A DNA stretch of 64,000 bases, taken from positions 744,001 to 808,000 of the forward strand of contig CP075493.1 of assembly GCA_021613535.1 (NCBI GenBank), written 5' to 3'. Of the stretch, positions 45,301 to 57,427 are shown piece after piece; position 1 is the stretch's first letter; every line of letters begins with the position of its first letter. Under the pieces are notes generated by a model, which saw only the letters and a program-made list of their open reading frames with translations, was not told the origin of the DNA and did not search any database. Origin of the DNA: Adineta vaga. Lineage: Eukaryota; Rotifera. The position numbers and the translations under genes were made by a program.

Positions 45301-46973
45301 GTGATACTATTGATATCTATGTTATCTATAACACTGGATCTTTTACACTTCATGAAACATATTCAGTTGGTTTACATCCAAGATATTTATGCTTAGATTA
45401 TATTAATAACGATACTTACATTGATATTGTTGTTGTCAATATTGATTCCGATGATATAAATATTCTTCTTGGATATGGTAATGGTAGTTTTGCACAACCA
45501 ATGACTTATGCAACTAGTGCTCGGCCAAATTCTGTTGCTACCAGTGATTTTAATAATGACAATCGAATTGATCTAGTTGTGACTAGTTCTGTTAATCATT
45601 ATGTAAATATATTTTTAGGATATGGAAATGGTAGTTTTGCGAATCCTATAACATATTCGATTGGTTCTGGCTCACGACACTTAGCTGTGGGTGATTTCAA
45701 CAATGATAGACGACTAGATCTAGTTATTATCACTGCGAAATATGATATCATTCTATGTCAAGGTATTAATAATGGTTCTTTTTCAAATGGAATTACAATT
45801 GCAACTACCGACGACCCACGATACGTGATTGCAGCTGATTTTAATAATGATAATCGATTAGATCTTGCTGTTGTTAATTATGGTCTTGATAATGTAGGCA
45901 TTTTTATTGGTTATGCTAATGGTTCTTTTGAAAAACAAGTCAAATATTTAGTTGACGTCAATCCATTTGCATTAGCAGTTGGAGATCTAAATCTTGATAA
46001 TCAGTTAGATATTGTTGTAACTTCAATAGGTTATAATAAAATAAATATTCTCCTTGGTTATGGTAATGGATCTTTTACAAGTAAAATACTATTTTCAGTT
46101 AGTATTCTTCCAGAATCTGTAACTATTGGTGATTTGAATAATGATGGTTATCCAGATATAATTGTTACCAATTTTGGTAGTAATTCTATTAGTGTTCTAT
46201 TAGGATATGGTAATGGATTATTTACAAATCAAATTATATATACAGTTGGTTCTGGTCCACAATTTGTCGTTACTATTGATTTGAATAATGATACTTATCT
46301 CGATATTATTATTGCGAATGGAGGTGATTGTACTTTAGTTGTTATGTTTGGTTGTTCAAATTTAATCTTTCGAAATCAAAATACACTTTCAACTGGTAAA
46401 AATTCACGATCACGATCATTTGTTATTAATGATTTCAATAATGATAATTATACAGATATTATCGTAGCTAATTCAGGTACTGATAACATTGGTATTTTTC
46501 TTGGATATGGAAATTTCTCTTTCACAAATCAAACAACATATTCAACTGGTAATAATTCTTCTCCATATTCTATTACAACTGGTGATTTAAATAATGATAA
46601 ACAATTAGATATTGTTACTGCAAATTCAAATTCAGATAACATTGGTATTTTTCTTGGTTATGGAAATGGTTCATTTACGAATCAAATAACATATTTCACG
46701 GGTTCATCTTCATATCCTTATTCTGTAGCTATTGGTCATTTTAATAATGATACAATACTTGATATCATTGTTGTTAATTATAATAATAATAAATTTGGAG
46801 TTCTTCTTGGATATGATGATGGAACATTTAATAATATAATTTTCTTTTCAATGCCATATGGATCGAATCCATTCTCTCTAATCCTTGCTGATTTTAGTAT
46901 GGATGGAAAAATGGATTTTGCAGTTGTAAATAATGGTACAGACAATTTAAATATTTACTTACGTACTTGTTAA
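42397..46973 (+). CDS. Giant type II membrane protein with 28 FG-GAP repeats, 1480 aa
   Basis: Exons 42397-42515, 42573-42694 and 42772-46973 total 1481 codons. Exon 1 encodes a Gln/Glu-rich cytoplasmic tail. Exon 2 encodes one signal-anchor helix (IIHILTFSFLLCIMMISGIIIVYF). Exon 3 encodes the whole ectodomain: 28 repeats of about 49 residues with the core (I/V)A(I/V)xDFNNDxxxDIVV, then LLGYGNGSF. The D-x-N-x-D loops are Ca-binding as in integrin alpha chains. With seven blades per propeller, 28 repeats would give four propellers. Many N-x-S/T sites suggest heavy N-glycosylation. Probably adhesion or recognition at the cell surface. Confidence 0.85.
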
Positions 46974-48140
46974 TATTCGTTTTCTAATTATTCTAATAAA
47001 TCTATCAATAATAAATCAATTTGTTATCAGTTTTAATTAACTGTATAAAGGTCTGGGTGTGAGTTTGAATTGTATTCTTTCTTACACTTATCCTTGTGTT
47101 GCATCATTCTATTCATCTCTATAACTGTAATAACTAAGTTTTATAGAAAGTTTCACTTTTTCTATGTTTACATTATTTTTCAGTTTAATCAGTAAAGTAC
47201 GAATACATTGTGAACAAACAATATGATTTCGTCTTTCCTGTATAAACACAATTCATCACTTTCATTTGATAAATTGTAACTATTTAAAACAATAATCTTC
47301 GTTATTTCTTTTACATTTATTTTTGTTTTCAATTTGAGAAAAAACTTGATAAAGAAATATAAATTGATTAGTTTCTTTTCTTCTTCTTCTTATGATTAAA
47401 TAATAAGTTTAACATTTCTGACATAAACACATCAAAACATTAAAAAACAAGAAAAAAGAAAGAATGAAAATCTTTTATTAAACATTTCCATTTTCATCAA
47501 TGTTAATAATAGTTGTTGTTTTTCTTTTGTCAATATTTCTCGTTGGTAATTGTGTTCTTTTCAATAAAATTGATGATGCTCGATTGATAAGTATAATGTT
47601 TATCAAATATTATTCAATAAAATCAAGCAAGAATGTATTTGTGAAATGATCAATTCAAATAATTCTTTGTTAACATTGAATTATTTCATTACAAATCAAA
47701 CATGTCAATTATTTTCTTCGATTTTTTAAAATTACAATAGAAAGTTCTATGAGAAAAGAATGAAATTAATATTAAATGAAAACTTATTTATCTTTTGAAG
47801 AACAAATTCTGTTTAAAAGAAATTTAATAGTAATGAATACATTTTAATAGATTAACTTCAAACTATAAATTAGTTTTGATATTATCGAATTAGATTGAAT
47901 TGATATGAACATTTCTAAAAGTCAAACAAGAATTCTCTCGTATTACGATGAATACAAAAATATTTGAGGATAGAAAAATGCTTCTTTTTCAAATAGAGTT
48001 AATTAAAACATCAACTACATATAGTAAGTAAATATATTCATTGATTAGTATTTATCATCTTAAGATCATTGTTCTCAGTTATAAATTCGATCAAATATTC
48101 TTTAATAATGTAAAACATAAAAAATGTTTAGATTCTACAG
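46974..48140. other. Intergenic
   Basis: 3' flank of the FG-GAP gene and about 1.1 kb of AT-rich DNA. No gene recognised. Confidence 0.4.
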
Positions 48141-48588
48141 CACGCAATATGACGTTTCTTAATCAAATAAATTATATAGTTGGTGTCAATCTAATTTCAA
48201 CTGCTATTGCTGATGTTAATAGTGATATCAAACCGGATTTTGTTACTGCGAATCGTAGTGCAAACACTGTAAGTGTACTTCTCAATATGGGTAGTGGCAC
48301 TTTTTCTAATCAAACTACTTATGCAGTTGGTTATACTCCATATTCAGTAGCAGTTGTAGATGTTAACACTGACTCGAAACCTGATATAATTGTTGCGAAT
48401 AGTGATGGAAAATACCGTCAATGTGCTTCTTAATACAGGTAGTGGCACTTTTTCTAGTCAAGTTAGTTATGCAATTGGTTCTGCTCCATATTCCGTATCA
48501 GTAGTTGATATTAATGTTGATTCTAAACCAGATATTGTTGTATCTAATTACAATTCGAATACTGTTGGAATTCTGCGACAAAATTAAT
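48141..48588 (+). pseudogene. FG-GAP/VCBS fragment with frameshift
   Basis: Reads three repeats: IADVNSDIKPDFVTAN, VVDVNTDSKPDIIVAN and VVDINVDSKPDIVVSN, each followed by a G-S-G-T-F strand or its equivalent. The frame is broken after the second repeat, near 48405-48412 (a one- or two-base change at G-K-Y-R/N-T-V-N), so the third is in another frame. The D-V-N-x-D-x-K-P-D consensus differs from the neighbouring 28-repeat gene. It therefore comes from another subfamily rather than from a local duplication of that gene. Confidence 0.7.
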
Positions 48589-50755
48589 TATTTCTATATA
48601 AACTGAACATGACTTATTTGATTTTTCTGCTTATTTTTAAAATCTATAAACCATAGATTCTTTTATTCTTTCGCTTATCTATCTATTCGTATCGATGTTG
48701 TCTTGCTTACGTTTTGAAACTAATATAAAACAATAAATATTAATAAGCAAAAGGTTGTACGATTGAATAAACATGTAGCTCTTATAATTGTATTCTTATA
48801 CTCAGACATACACTCATATCATTGTATATATTTAGAATAAATGCGGAAACCTCGAATTTCAATCCGAAAGTTCTGTATACTGCTAAAAGTAAAGTGGACA
48901 GAAGTTTATTTTTGATAAAACTGTCTGAAAGAATCAACTGACAGTATTATTATACCGATAAGTGTGATATAAAAGAGACCTTAAATACACCATTCTCACA
49001 CTTATGACATACAATCATTCAGACCTATTCATGAACTCCATTTACTAAAAAAAAAACTTTAGTTCTGTAGTAAATAAACAAATATGATACAGGTAGAGTT
49101 CCTGTATATATGAGTTTTTTTATTGTTTCTAGAAACTGCCGCATCGAAGAAGTTTTTAATTCTATATACATATATTATTACACTCTAGTATCATTTTGTA
49201 AGTCACGAAATTCTCTATCGAATGGTTGAGAATAGCTTACAGTTCATAGGAATGATAATACACATTTTGATTTGCGAAAACTGAAATGTAACTATGAATT
49301 TTTTCTATTTACAGATCTTTGACGTTAAAGAAAGAGGTTGGATCATGATTCATGGTCTTTGTTCAATCGTTGGGTTGTCACATTATAATTTATTTTAAAA
49401 GCCTTTATTCTTCTCCATACTTCTGTTTTATATGTATCCTTTGTCCAAAAAAGACTTTCCAGTGAAATAACACTTTTTACTAAGCAACTACTCGATACAC
49501 AACATTTACTCAGTTTTCATTCTCAAACACGTCAAATAAAGTTGAAGATGACAAATGAAGGATACTCTAGATCAATACCAATCATCTTACATCGTTGTAT
49601 CTTAGTTTTAATTTGTTTTGACATGGATGAAGGTCTATTCAGATTCTTTTTCCATCTGCACTGTTTCTATTTCTAGTGATCTTTCTTCAGTAGACAAAAT
49701 ACGAGCTTATAAAGCAAGACTATCAATCGATGACGTTCTCTGTTAAGTCCTATAATAAATTTCTTTCTGTTCTATTTTACGCGCACATATTTTGAATCGA
49801 TACAAAGAACAGAAGAAAAACATAATAAATAATAACTCTCAACATTTTCATCTTGAATATTTTTATAAGATATCATTGATATCTACATTCGAAATTTTAT
49901 AGATCATTATAAAATATTGTGATAATGTTTATTCAATATGTCGATTATTTTTTCGATTAAATCAACATTTACATTTCTTTACTGATCTATTATATCTAAA
50001 TATTAATTCTGATTTATTTTATAAACTATGTCATCAATATTTATCTAGAAAAACGATAATAAATTAAAATGAATAATTTAAATATTATTCAATTAATTTA
50101 TAAAGAAAGTTAAAATATTCAATGTATTGTTTCATAGATTAAAGTTAAGTGAAGAAATTGTTAATAATATAATTAGTAATCGAAAAAAAAGTAATTATTC
50201 AAATTGATTATATTTCTAAAGAAATTAAACTAATCAATTGAATGTTTTTTCGTATTTATTCATCAACGAATTAAAATTTTTTTAAAAACAAAGGAATATC
50301 AGTTTCTCATTTAAACTTTTCAAGGTCATGAGTATTGACTTCAGAATTTGTCAAACTCTTCTTCCTACACACTATACATGTTATTATATAGAAGAAAAGT
50401 GGCACAATGTCCTCTCATTGATTCATGACTGTACAATTTGTACAAACACACTCACTATTAGGTCAATTTAGAATTTTTATTTTGAAAAAAATCAAATGAT
50501 TAACAATATGAGTGAGAATGTATATTCTATAAAGATTTACGTTAGATAACGTACGTATTACGAAAAAATAAAAATAAAAAATATACGTCATATGAAGAAA
50601 AGGATAAATTTGAGAAAATTACTAACGTAAACAAACCCGATAAATCGTTATGTTCTATATATAAAATCTTGTTTTGATGTTGTCTTTCGTATTATATGTA
50701 TTATAATACGTTACAGAAAAACAAAAAAACACGTTTATTTTTGAGTAAAAAGAAG
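48589..50755. other. Long intergenic stretch with a possible F-box remnant
   Basis: Mostly featureless AT-rich DNA. Around 49915-50065 the plus strand reads ICRLFFRLNQHLHFF followed by LLYLNINSDLFYKLCHQYL. This resembles the bdelloid F-box pattern (F-x-x-L-N-x-R-F...LxLN), but stops surround it. If real, it is a decayed relative of the gene at 50756. The assignment is weak. Confidence 0.3.
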
Positions 50756-52495
50756 ATGAATGGTAAACAAGAAATTACAACGATTGAATTCTTATCTAAT
50801 GAACTTTTTATTGAATGTTTTGAATATCTTAATTCAATTGATATTTTATATGGATTTAATCAATTAAATCATCGTTTTACTAAACTTATTGAAAATATTC
50901 CATTATATTTAAATTTTCAAAATATTCCTCAAACAAAATTTAATAAATTTTACACACAAATTTTATCCAATGAAAAACTTCAAAAACAAATCTATTCTTT
51001 ACATCTATCAAATGAAAATATATGTTGGCAAATTCAACCATTTCTATCACATATTTCACTTAATCAATGTATTCATCTTCAATCATTAAGATTAATTGAA
51101 GTTCAACAACAAAATATTAAATTAATTCAATTAATATTACCATTATTATCTCAACTATCTTCTTTTCATTTAACTATTGATAAAGATATAATTGATGATA
51201 TTATAACATCATTACCAATAACTCAAATGAAAACATTAACCATACCTAAATTCCTTGTCAATCCAATATTTCTTAATAAATTTTCATCAATTCGAAATCT
51301 AACAATGATTTCGTGTAATTTCAAAGAATTAATTTCATTATTAAAACATTCATTTCATTTACAATATCTAAAAACAAAGTTAACTAAAGAGAAATTTGGA
51401 TCTACGTACAAAACTTCATCTACAAATCTTGCTTCTCAACTAAAACAATTGAATATTGTATCATATTATGGTGATATTGATGAACTTGAAATTTTATTTA
51501 AACAAACACCAAATTTAAGAAAATTAATTATATTTATGGATTATTCAGATGAACAACTTCGTGCTAAACCATGGGAAAATATGATAAATACATATTTATT
51601 TCATTTGAATATTTTTATATTTGAATTCTTTTGTTATTGTTCAACACATTGGCTTATAAAGATTTGGTTTGAAGAATTTCAAGATAAATTTTGGTTAGAA
51701 GAACATCATTGGCATACAAGATATTCTATATCAAAAAGATCATCAACAATCTATACAATTCCATATATTTCAAATAGATTTGTAATGGATCCAGAAATTG
51801 AAACATATTCTTCTAAATTATTTAATCATAAAAATGATTTTCATAATGTAACACATTTAACAATTGATCCTAATGCATTAATAGATAATTGTCAATATCA
51901 TTTTTCAAATGTAACATCAATTAATCTTTGGTATCTTGATGATCATGATGATAAATTATTTGAAATAAAACATATTCAATGTTTAAAACAAATAATTAAT
52001 TTATCAAATATAACTGATTTAAAAATTCATCATATTCATCGAATAATAACATCATCTGTATTATTTCAAATCTTAGAAGAAACACAAAACATATCATCAT
52101 TATCGATTGATCAAGATTATTTATTTAATTTATTCTATGATAATAAATTATGTAAATATTTAAATAAATTTATTAAAAAATTAGATATTTGTAATGATAA
52201 AAATAAATCATTTGATAATTATGATCAATTAAATCAATTTTGTGATATATTTTCAAATATTAATCAATTAACATGTATTATTCACGATCAATCTTTTCTT
52301 TTATTAATAATTAAACGTTTACCTTATTTATCTTTAATTAATCTTCCAATATTATATGATTATAATTGTTATTCAGCAATGCCAAAGAAATTATATCAAT
52401 TTAATTTATTTCAATTAGAAAATGAACTTAAAAAATTAGGAGAAATAATTATTGTCAATTCTTCTGAGATTATAAAGATTTATTTATTTCGATAA
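50756..52495 (+). CDS. F-box protein with LRR-like C-terminal part, about 579 aa
   Basis: Intronless. MNGKQEITTIEFLSNELFIE starts the F-box: L-S-N-E-L-F-I-E-C-F-E-Y-L, then G-F-N-Q-L-N-H-R-F. Such domains recruit Skp1 to SCF ubiquitin ligases. The rest contains irregular Leu/Ile-rich repeats of about 25-30 residues (for example QLKQLNIVSYYGDIDELEIL), the usual substrate-binding half in bdelloid members. An in-frame ATG at 50696 would add 20 Lys-rich residues unlike the family, so I prefer 50756. The target is unknown. Confidence 0.75.
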   Translation: MNGKQEITTIEFLSNELFIECFEYLNSIDILYGFNQLNHRFTKLIENIPLYLNFQNIPQTKFNKFYTQILSNEKLQKQIYSLHLSNENICWQIQPFLSHISLNQCIHLQSLRLIEVQQQNIKLIQLILPLLSQLSSFHLTIDKDIIDDIITSLPITQMKTLTIPKFLVNPIFLNKFSSIRNLTMISCNFKELISLLKHSFHLQYLKTKLTKEKFGSTYKTSSTNLASQLKQLNIVSYYGDIDELEILFKQTPNLRKLIIFMDYSDEQLRAKPWENMINTYLFHLNIFIFEFFCYCSTHWLIKIWFEEFQDKFWLEEHHWHTRYSISKRSSTIYTIPYISNRFVMDPEIETYSSKLFNHKNDFHNVTHLTIDPNALIDNCQYHFSNVTSINLWYLDDHDDKLFEIKHIQCLKQIINLSNITDLKIHHIHRIITSSVLFQILEETQNISSLSIDQDYLFNLFYDNKLCKYLNKFIKKLDICNDKNKSFDNYDQLNQFCDIFSNINQLTCIIHDQSFLLLIIKRLPYLSLINLPILYDYNCYSAMPKKLYQFNLFQLENELKKLGEIIIVNSSEIIKIYLFR

Positions 52496-52931
52496 TTACG
52501 AAAAAAAAACATTTTTATACTTAACTCAAATTCTTATTTTCCTTTACGATATTATAATCAATAAGATTTAGAATAATCGTTATTTATTTTTTATTTTTGA
52601 ATAAATCATATGTTATTTTCAAAGAAAAGCTAAAGAACTAAAATTATTATTATTGTTTTTTGACATAAGAATAAATGAATTTGAGGAAATTAGTATTCGT
52701 AATAAAAATGATTAATTCAAGTGATATAAAGCATTAAAATAGATATTCAATTCGTTATATTTGATAAACAATTTAATAAGAGAATATAAATATGTCATTT
52801 ATTTTTCTGTAATCATTAAATTAAATTTAAGAAACTTATCTATAACAATTACATATAGATGATAACTGAAAGTAAAATCGTTCACTTGCTATACAATGAA
52901 TAATATATATAAAAGTTTAATTAATTGGTTT
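52496..52931. other. Intergenic between convergent genes
   Basis: AT-rich, with 3' ends of the F-box gene (plus) and the transporter gene (minus). No gene seen. Confidence 0.4.
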
Positions 52932-54881
52932 CTAATCATCAATTGGAGTCGAAATATCGGATTGAATTGAAGGAATATTTGGGATACGTTTTGAAAATTT
53001 TTTAAATGTAATATACCATATTTGAATCAAATGACATGACATACATAGAATTAATATCAAAACAATGATCCACGCCTATAATAAAATAGATATAGAAAAT
53101 AAATATATAAAAAACAAACCAAACTTACTCTCCATGATTGAGGTACATCTATTGTTAAATTAACAAGTCCATATTGAATACAAGTGATTACTCCTGCTGA
53201 TGTCCACATAATACCAGTTAATCTACCAATGTATTCAGATGGAAAACTAAAATAAATATTACAATACAATTCTTATTGTAAATAAAATCTTTTTTTTCAT
53301 ATTGTAAAATTACAAAGTCGAAATGACTGCTTGTGAACCAGCTACAATCACTGAACGACCAATATAATTAAAAATTAATGCAGGAATAATAACAGAAGAT
53401 TTAACAAACATACAAATGATGCATATTATTATATTTAATATCCATGCTAATGTTTGAATAATTGCAGCATTTAATAGTTTTTGTTTTTGATCTAAATAGA
53501 ATTTGATTGGAACATTTTATTTTGTAAATTTGAGTAATAAATTACTTTGTTCTGATCGAAATGCAAGAAGAAAACCAACAATTGGACATAGAATAATTTG
53601 AGATAATGATGCCATATTAAATGCAAAAGTATATTTATCACCTACAATGAATTTATTTCATATTATATTCAAAGATTTCAATAGAAATCTTTACTTATTA
53701 TTTTATCATTATGATTTATATAATAAATCCATGGATACCAAGTCACCGATAGAAGAATATTTGGCATTAATAAAATACTTAAATAAAGAACAACCAAAAT
53801 ATATAATGGATTAGTTATATATTTCCAAAATCCAACACGTTGATAGATATTTGTATACCATTTCCTTTTATTATTTATCTCTAAAATATGAAAATGATAA
53901 GTACAGATAAACAAACAAACAAACAAGATTCTTGTCTTTACGTACCATTTGTTGATATTGTTTCCATTCGTTCTAATTTTGTATCAAGTTTATATTCAAG
54001 ATTCAATATCGGAAATTTCCAATCAAGAAATAAAAATGATGATAAAAACATTAATATTCCAAAAGACATCCAAATATAAGATAATTGAGATAATGTTAAT
54101 TTATTATTATCAATTAAGACCTAAATAATTTTTATATTTCATATAAAACTATTCTAATAGATAGAAAGAAAGAAAATTAAAAGTTTTACTTGAAATACAG
54201 AATACCAGATTGATGCAGATAAACTTGAACCGACAAGTAATGTTAATAAAAATGCTCGTCCTTGAGAAAAATAATTACATGTTGCATAACTGGTTATTTG
54301 TACAGTGATACCCGATAATGCTGTGAAGAGTGTATGAACAAATAACAAAGAATCTCGATGTAAAATAAAAGAAAAAAAATTAAAATTACAAAAAAAAATA
54401 TTCGTATTTTTTTAAAGAAACTTATCAGATTTAACCAAAGCTAAAGCTAACCATCCTATAATATGAAATATTCTAAATAAAATATGAAATAAATCAATGA
54501 AAATATGATCAATAAGAAGGATTACATTGCGATTAATTTAACAAAACGACCACCAAACATATCAATTAATATCCCAACAAACATAGATGGTAAATTAAAA
54601 AAAATTATACCTAAAGTCAATGCATTCTAAAACAGAAAACTATATTCAAATAAACAAAAGAATTTGTTCGATATTTTTACTTGATATTGTTGTGCTTGAC
54701 CAGTACAATCTTGTTCGGTTGAATTAATTCCATTTAATGAATGACAATATTTACTATAGATACCATATTTTGGTAATATTTTGAAAAGTGCTGCAAAACC
54801 AAAAATATTTGCACTTATAAGATTTACTTCAATTAAAAGCCAAATAATACCAATCCATTTTCGATATACATTTGAATTCAT
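52932..54881 (-). CDS. SLC43-like major facilitator transporter, about 470 aa
   Basis: Ten minus-strand exons: 54881-54681, 54626-54526, 54472-54422, 54353-54190, 54120-53946, 53880-53695, 53641-53546, 53491-53314, 53246-53129 and 53075-52932. The start, R-K-W-I-G-I-I-W-L-L-I-E, and F-G-F-A-A-L-F-K-I-L-P-K-Y-G-I-Y match SLC43 proteins. F-F-N-L-P-S-M-F-V-G-I-L-I-D and F-P-S-E-Y-I-G-R-L-T-G support this, with about 12 hydrophobic segments. Known SLC43 members carry large neutral amino acids (A1, A2) or purine nucleobases (A3). Exons 4-10 join in phase, but the exon 3 to exon 4 junction is out by one base, so either splicing there is unusual or the gene is damaged. Confidence 0.7.
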
Positions 54882-55257
54882 CTAGTATAAGTTTTATTTA
54901 ATAGAATTTATTGAAAATAATCTCATATATTATATTATAGTTCGTTATTATTCTCAATAGAAATAAAGAAAATAAAAATGAATATTTAAGACTTATGATG
55001 CAGTTGATCGTACTTTTCAATGAATACCTGGAGAAATTTTTATAATAGAAATATTCTAAAGAAAATAAACGGGGTGATTCGATAAAAACTCATCAGGAGA
55101 TCTTTAATAGAGAATCAATCAGAATATAATAAAAAATAAGAATATTTTGTTTTTCGTATTTTTCCCAATAATACGAATACAAAAAGAAAAAGAGGGACAA
55201 ATTATACAGTTAAAAGTAGAACGAAATTGTAATTATGAAATTGATTTTCTTTTTATT

Positions 55258-56223
55258 TTATAATAATTTTAATATTTGTTCACAATTCAAAAAACAAACG
55301 TTAGGCATTTTTTTAATCGTTTGAAGAGCTTTTTTCAAATGAAAAGCTTTTGCTGGTGTACCAATAATAAATGTATGCAATCCTAAACATATAATTTTAG
55401 CTTTTTTTGTCTTTTCTGTAACTAATTGTTCAATATAATCTATTATTGTTTGTGCATATTGTTCACCCGTATAACCTTGACACATACATAATGATATATC
55501 ATTTGTTTCCATTGAATAAGGTAGAACTATTAATTCTTTTTCTTTTTCATTCGATGATTTTAATTTATATAAAACATCATCATTTGTCGCATCTAATGAT
55601 AAACGTATACCATTATCAACTAAAAATGGAATATATTGATTAGAATCGTTTCAATTCATTTTTTAGAAAATTAAATGGTTTCAGAATACATGGAATAATA
55701 CTATAAATTGATCTTTACCTAAGATTTTTGTTGAATTATCTGGTGCAGAAAATCCTGGAGTTAACCATGCTTTTGGTCTTTGTTGATGTCCTAATGCTTG
55801 TTCAATTTGATCTAAAGATTGTTTAACTTGTTCTTCAAAAGATATATGTTTTACAGCAGATAGAGAATTTGTAAGACCATGACCTATAATATCAATATTT
55901 TGGTTTTCTTTTGAATATATTTTTATTTCTTGAAATAGATCTGTTTCTTTATCAATTAAATATGAATTCATTGCAATACTAACTGGTATTTGTAAATCAG
56001 AAAATATCGTAAGAAGACGATTTGTTCCTTGTCTATTACCATAATCACGCCAACCACTATTTGCAATATCTGGTATAAGATTACTTAAATGTGGTTGAAT
56101 ACAAGGACCTCCATGACCATTTATAAATACTTCAGAATTTATTATTGGAACAACAGCTACTTTACAATCATTTAACCAATGAGTTAAAGAAATCTCTTCT
56201 CGTATATCGAACATATCATAAAA
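55258..56223 (-). CDS. Polysaccharide-deacetylase/PuuE-like hydrolase, possibly damaged
   Basis: Exon A (56223-55719, after a TTTAG acceptor; any upstream exon not found) reads FYDMFDIREEI, W-R-D-Y-G-N-R-Q-G, I-P-V-S-I-A-M-N-S, I-I-G-H-G-L-T-N-S and A-W-L-T-P-G-F-S. Exon B (from about 55645 to 55258) reads L-S-L-D-A-T-N-D-D, V-L-P-Y-S-M-E-T-N-D and a final helix. These are hallmarks of the bacterial deacetylase family that includes PuuE allantoinase, which opens allantoin to allantoate. The intron has a good donor (55718) but I find no AG acceptor in phase before exon B, so splicing may be lost. Context with ureide genes favours a ureide substrate over a polysaccharide; this is inference. Confidence 0.65.
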
Positions 56224-56394
56224 CTAAAAATATAGAATAATATCTACAATTAATGTAAAGTACAAATTAGCAAATATGAAATTGATAATACATCTGAATT
56301 TACTTTGAAATTCTTTTTATTTTATCTAGTTGGTTTACTTCTACAGTTACATAGATAAATACACGAACTTTTCATTTACTTTTTGTTGATAAAT

Positions 56395-56545
56395 ATCAAT
56401 GAATATAAGGAAGAAGGTTTCACTGTCTATCTACTATGCATTCGATCCTTGTAATAGCTACGATAACCAAACTTTTCACGGTACTTGCCTAGATTCCACG
56501 GAAGACAGAGAGAGAGAGAGAGGGAGAGAAAGTGTTGAGTGAAAT
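56395..56545 (+). mobile_element. Helitron-like element, 5'-end fragment E
   Basis: AATATAAGGAAGAAGG, CTATGCATTCGATCC, AGCTACGATAACCAAACTTTTCACGG and a G/A-rich run reproduce the first about 130 bases of copies A, C and D. No 3' end follows. It sits between the deacetylase-like and ureidoglycolate lyase genes. Confidence 0.55.
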
Positions 56546-57427
56546 GTCAATCTCACCCTCATGAATTCTCTATTAAATGTTCGCATATCAGTAGTCTTTT
56601 AGGTGATACAGAATGTATATTTACTTTGATAAAGCTTTTTTAAAAAAGAATCATGCAAGGTCGTTATATAGGTATGATAATAATTTCATTCACACAATAA
56701 ACGAATTCTTGTGTTATCGGCATCAAACAACATATGTGTATGTTATTTATTACTTGTTAATATCCTGCAAAGAGTAATTACCAACAGTAAATTACTAAAT
56801 AATTGAGATTTCATTAAGATTTACTAAAATTTCAAGAAGACATGCCTCGAATCTGGACGTTCGAGTTCGTTGAATTTGAGTATTGACCTTGAGTTGAGAC
56901 TTTGACATTAATAAAAAAAAAAGTACTAGAAGTTAGGCAAATGCAGTAATTTTAGAATTTACTACTATAATAAATTTGAATACAATAAGATGAATGACCC
57001 GCAATCTGAAGATCAGGAACTATCAAAAAATAAACTAATGGTGTCTAAAAAATCTTCAATCGAATCTGATCGAATTTCAAGTTATTTTTCCAAAGTGATT
57101 ATACATTAATAGTTGCAACTCTTATTAAATTTTGAAAGGCTATCAAAGATTTTTTTAATTAAATTCTGCGTAGATTGCATATAGTTTATATGCATACAAT
57201 GCACAATAAAGAGGGAAAGCGTGGGCACCTGATTCGCACTTTCGTCCTTGGGCGCGATCATTATTGTTCAATTTGTCACGAAATATGTATTGATTCTAGG
57301 TTATTTAGATATCTATGAAGTTTATACGCGTATTATATATTTACCTATTCATTCTCAGAAATTATCCAATTTTTTTTAAATAGTTTTCATTCCACTACTT
57401 TTCATCAATAATTATTTCTTTTCAGGT
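56546..57427. other. Intergenic or 5' region of the ureidoglycolate lyase gene
   Basis: No clear coding exon found. Because the lyase exon at about 57428 begins at an acceptor, a short first exon or a 5' UTR exon should lie here. The stretch at 57200-57270 is locally GC-richer. Confidence 0.35.
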
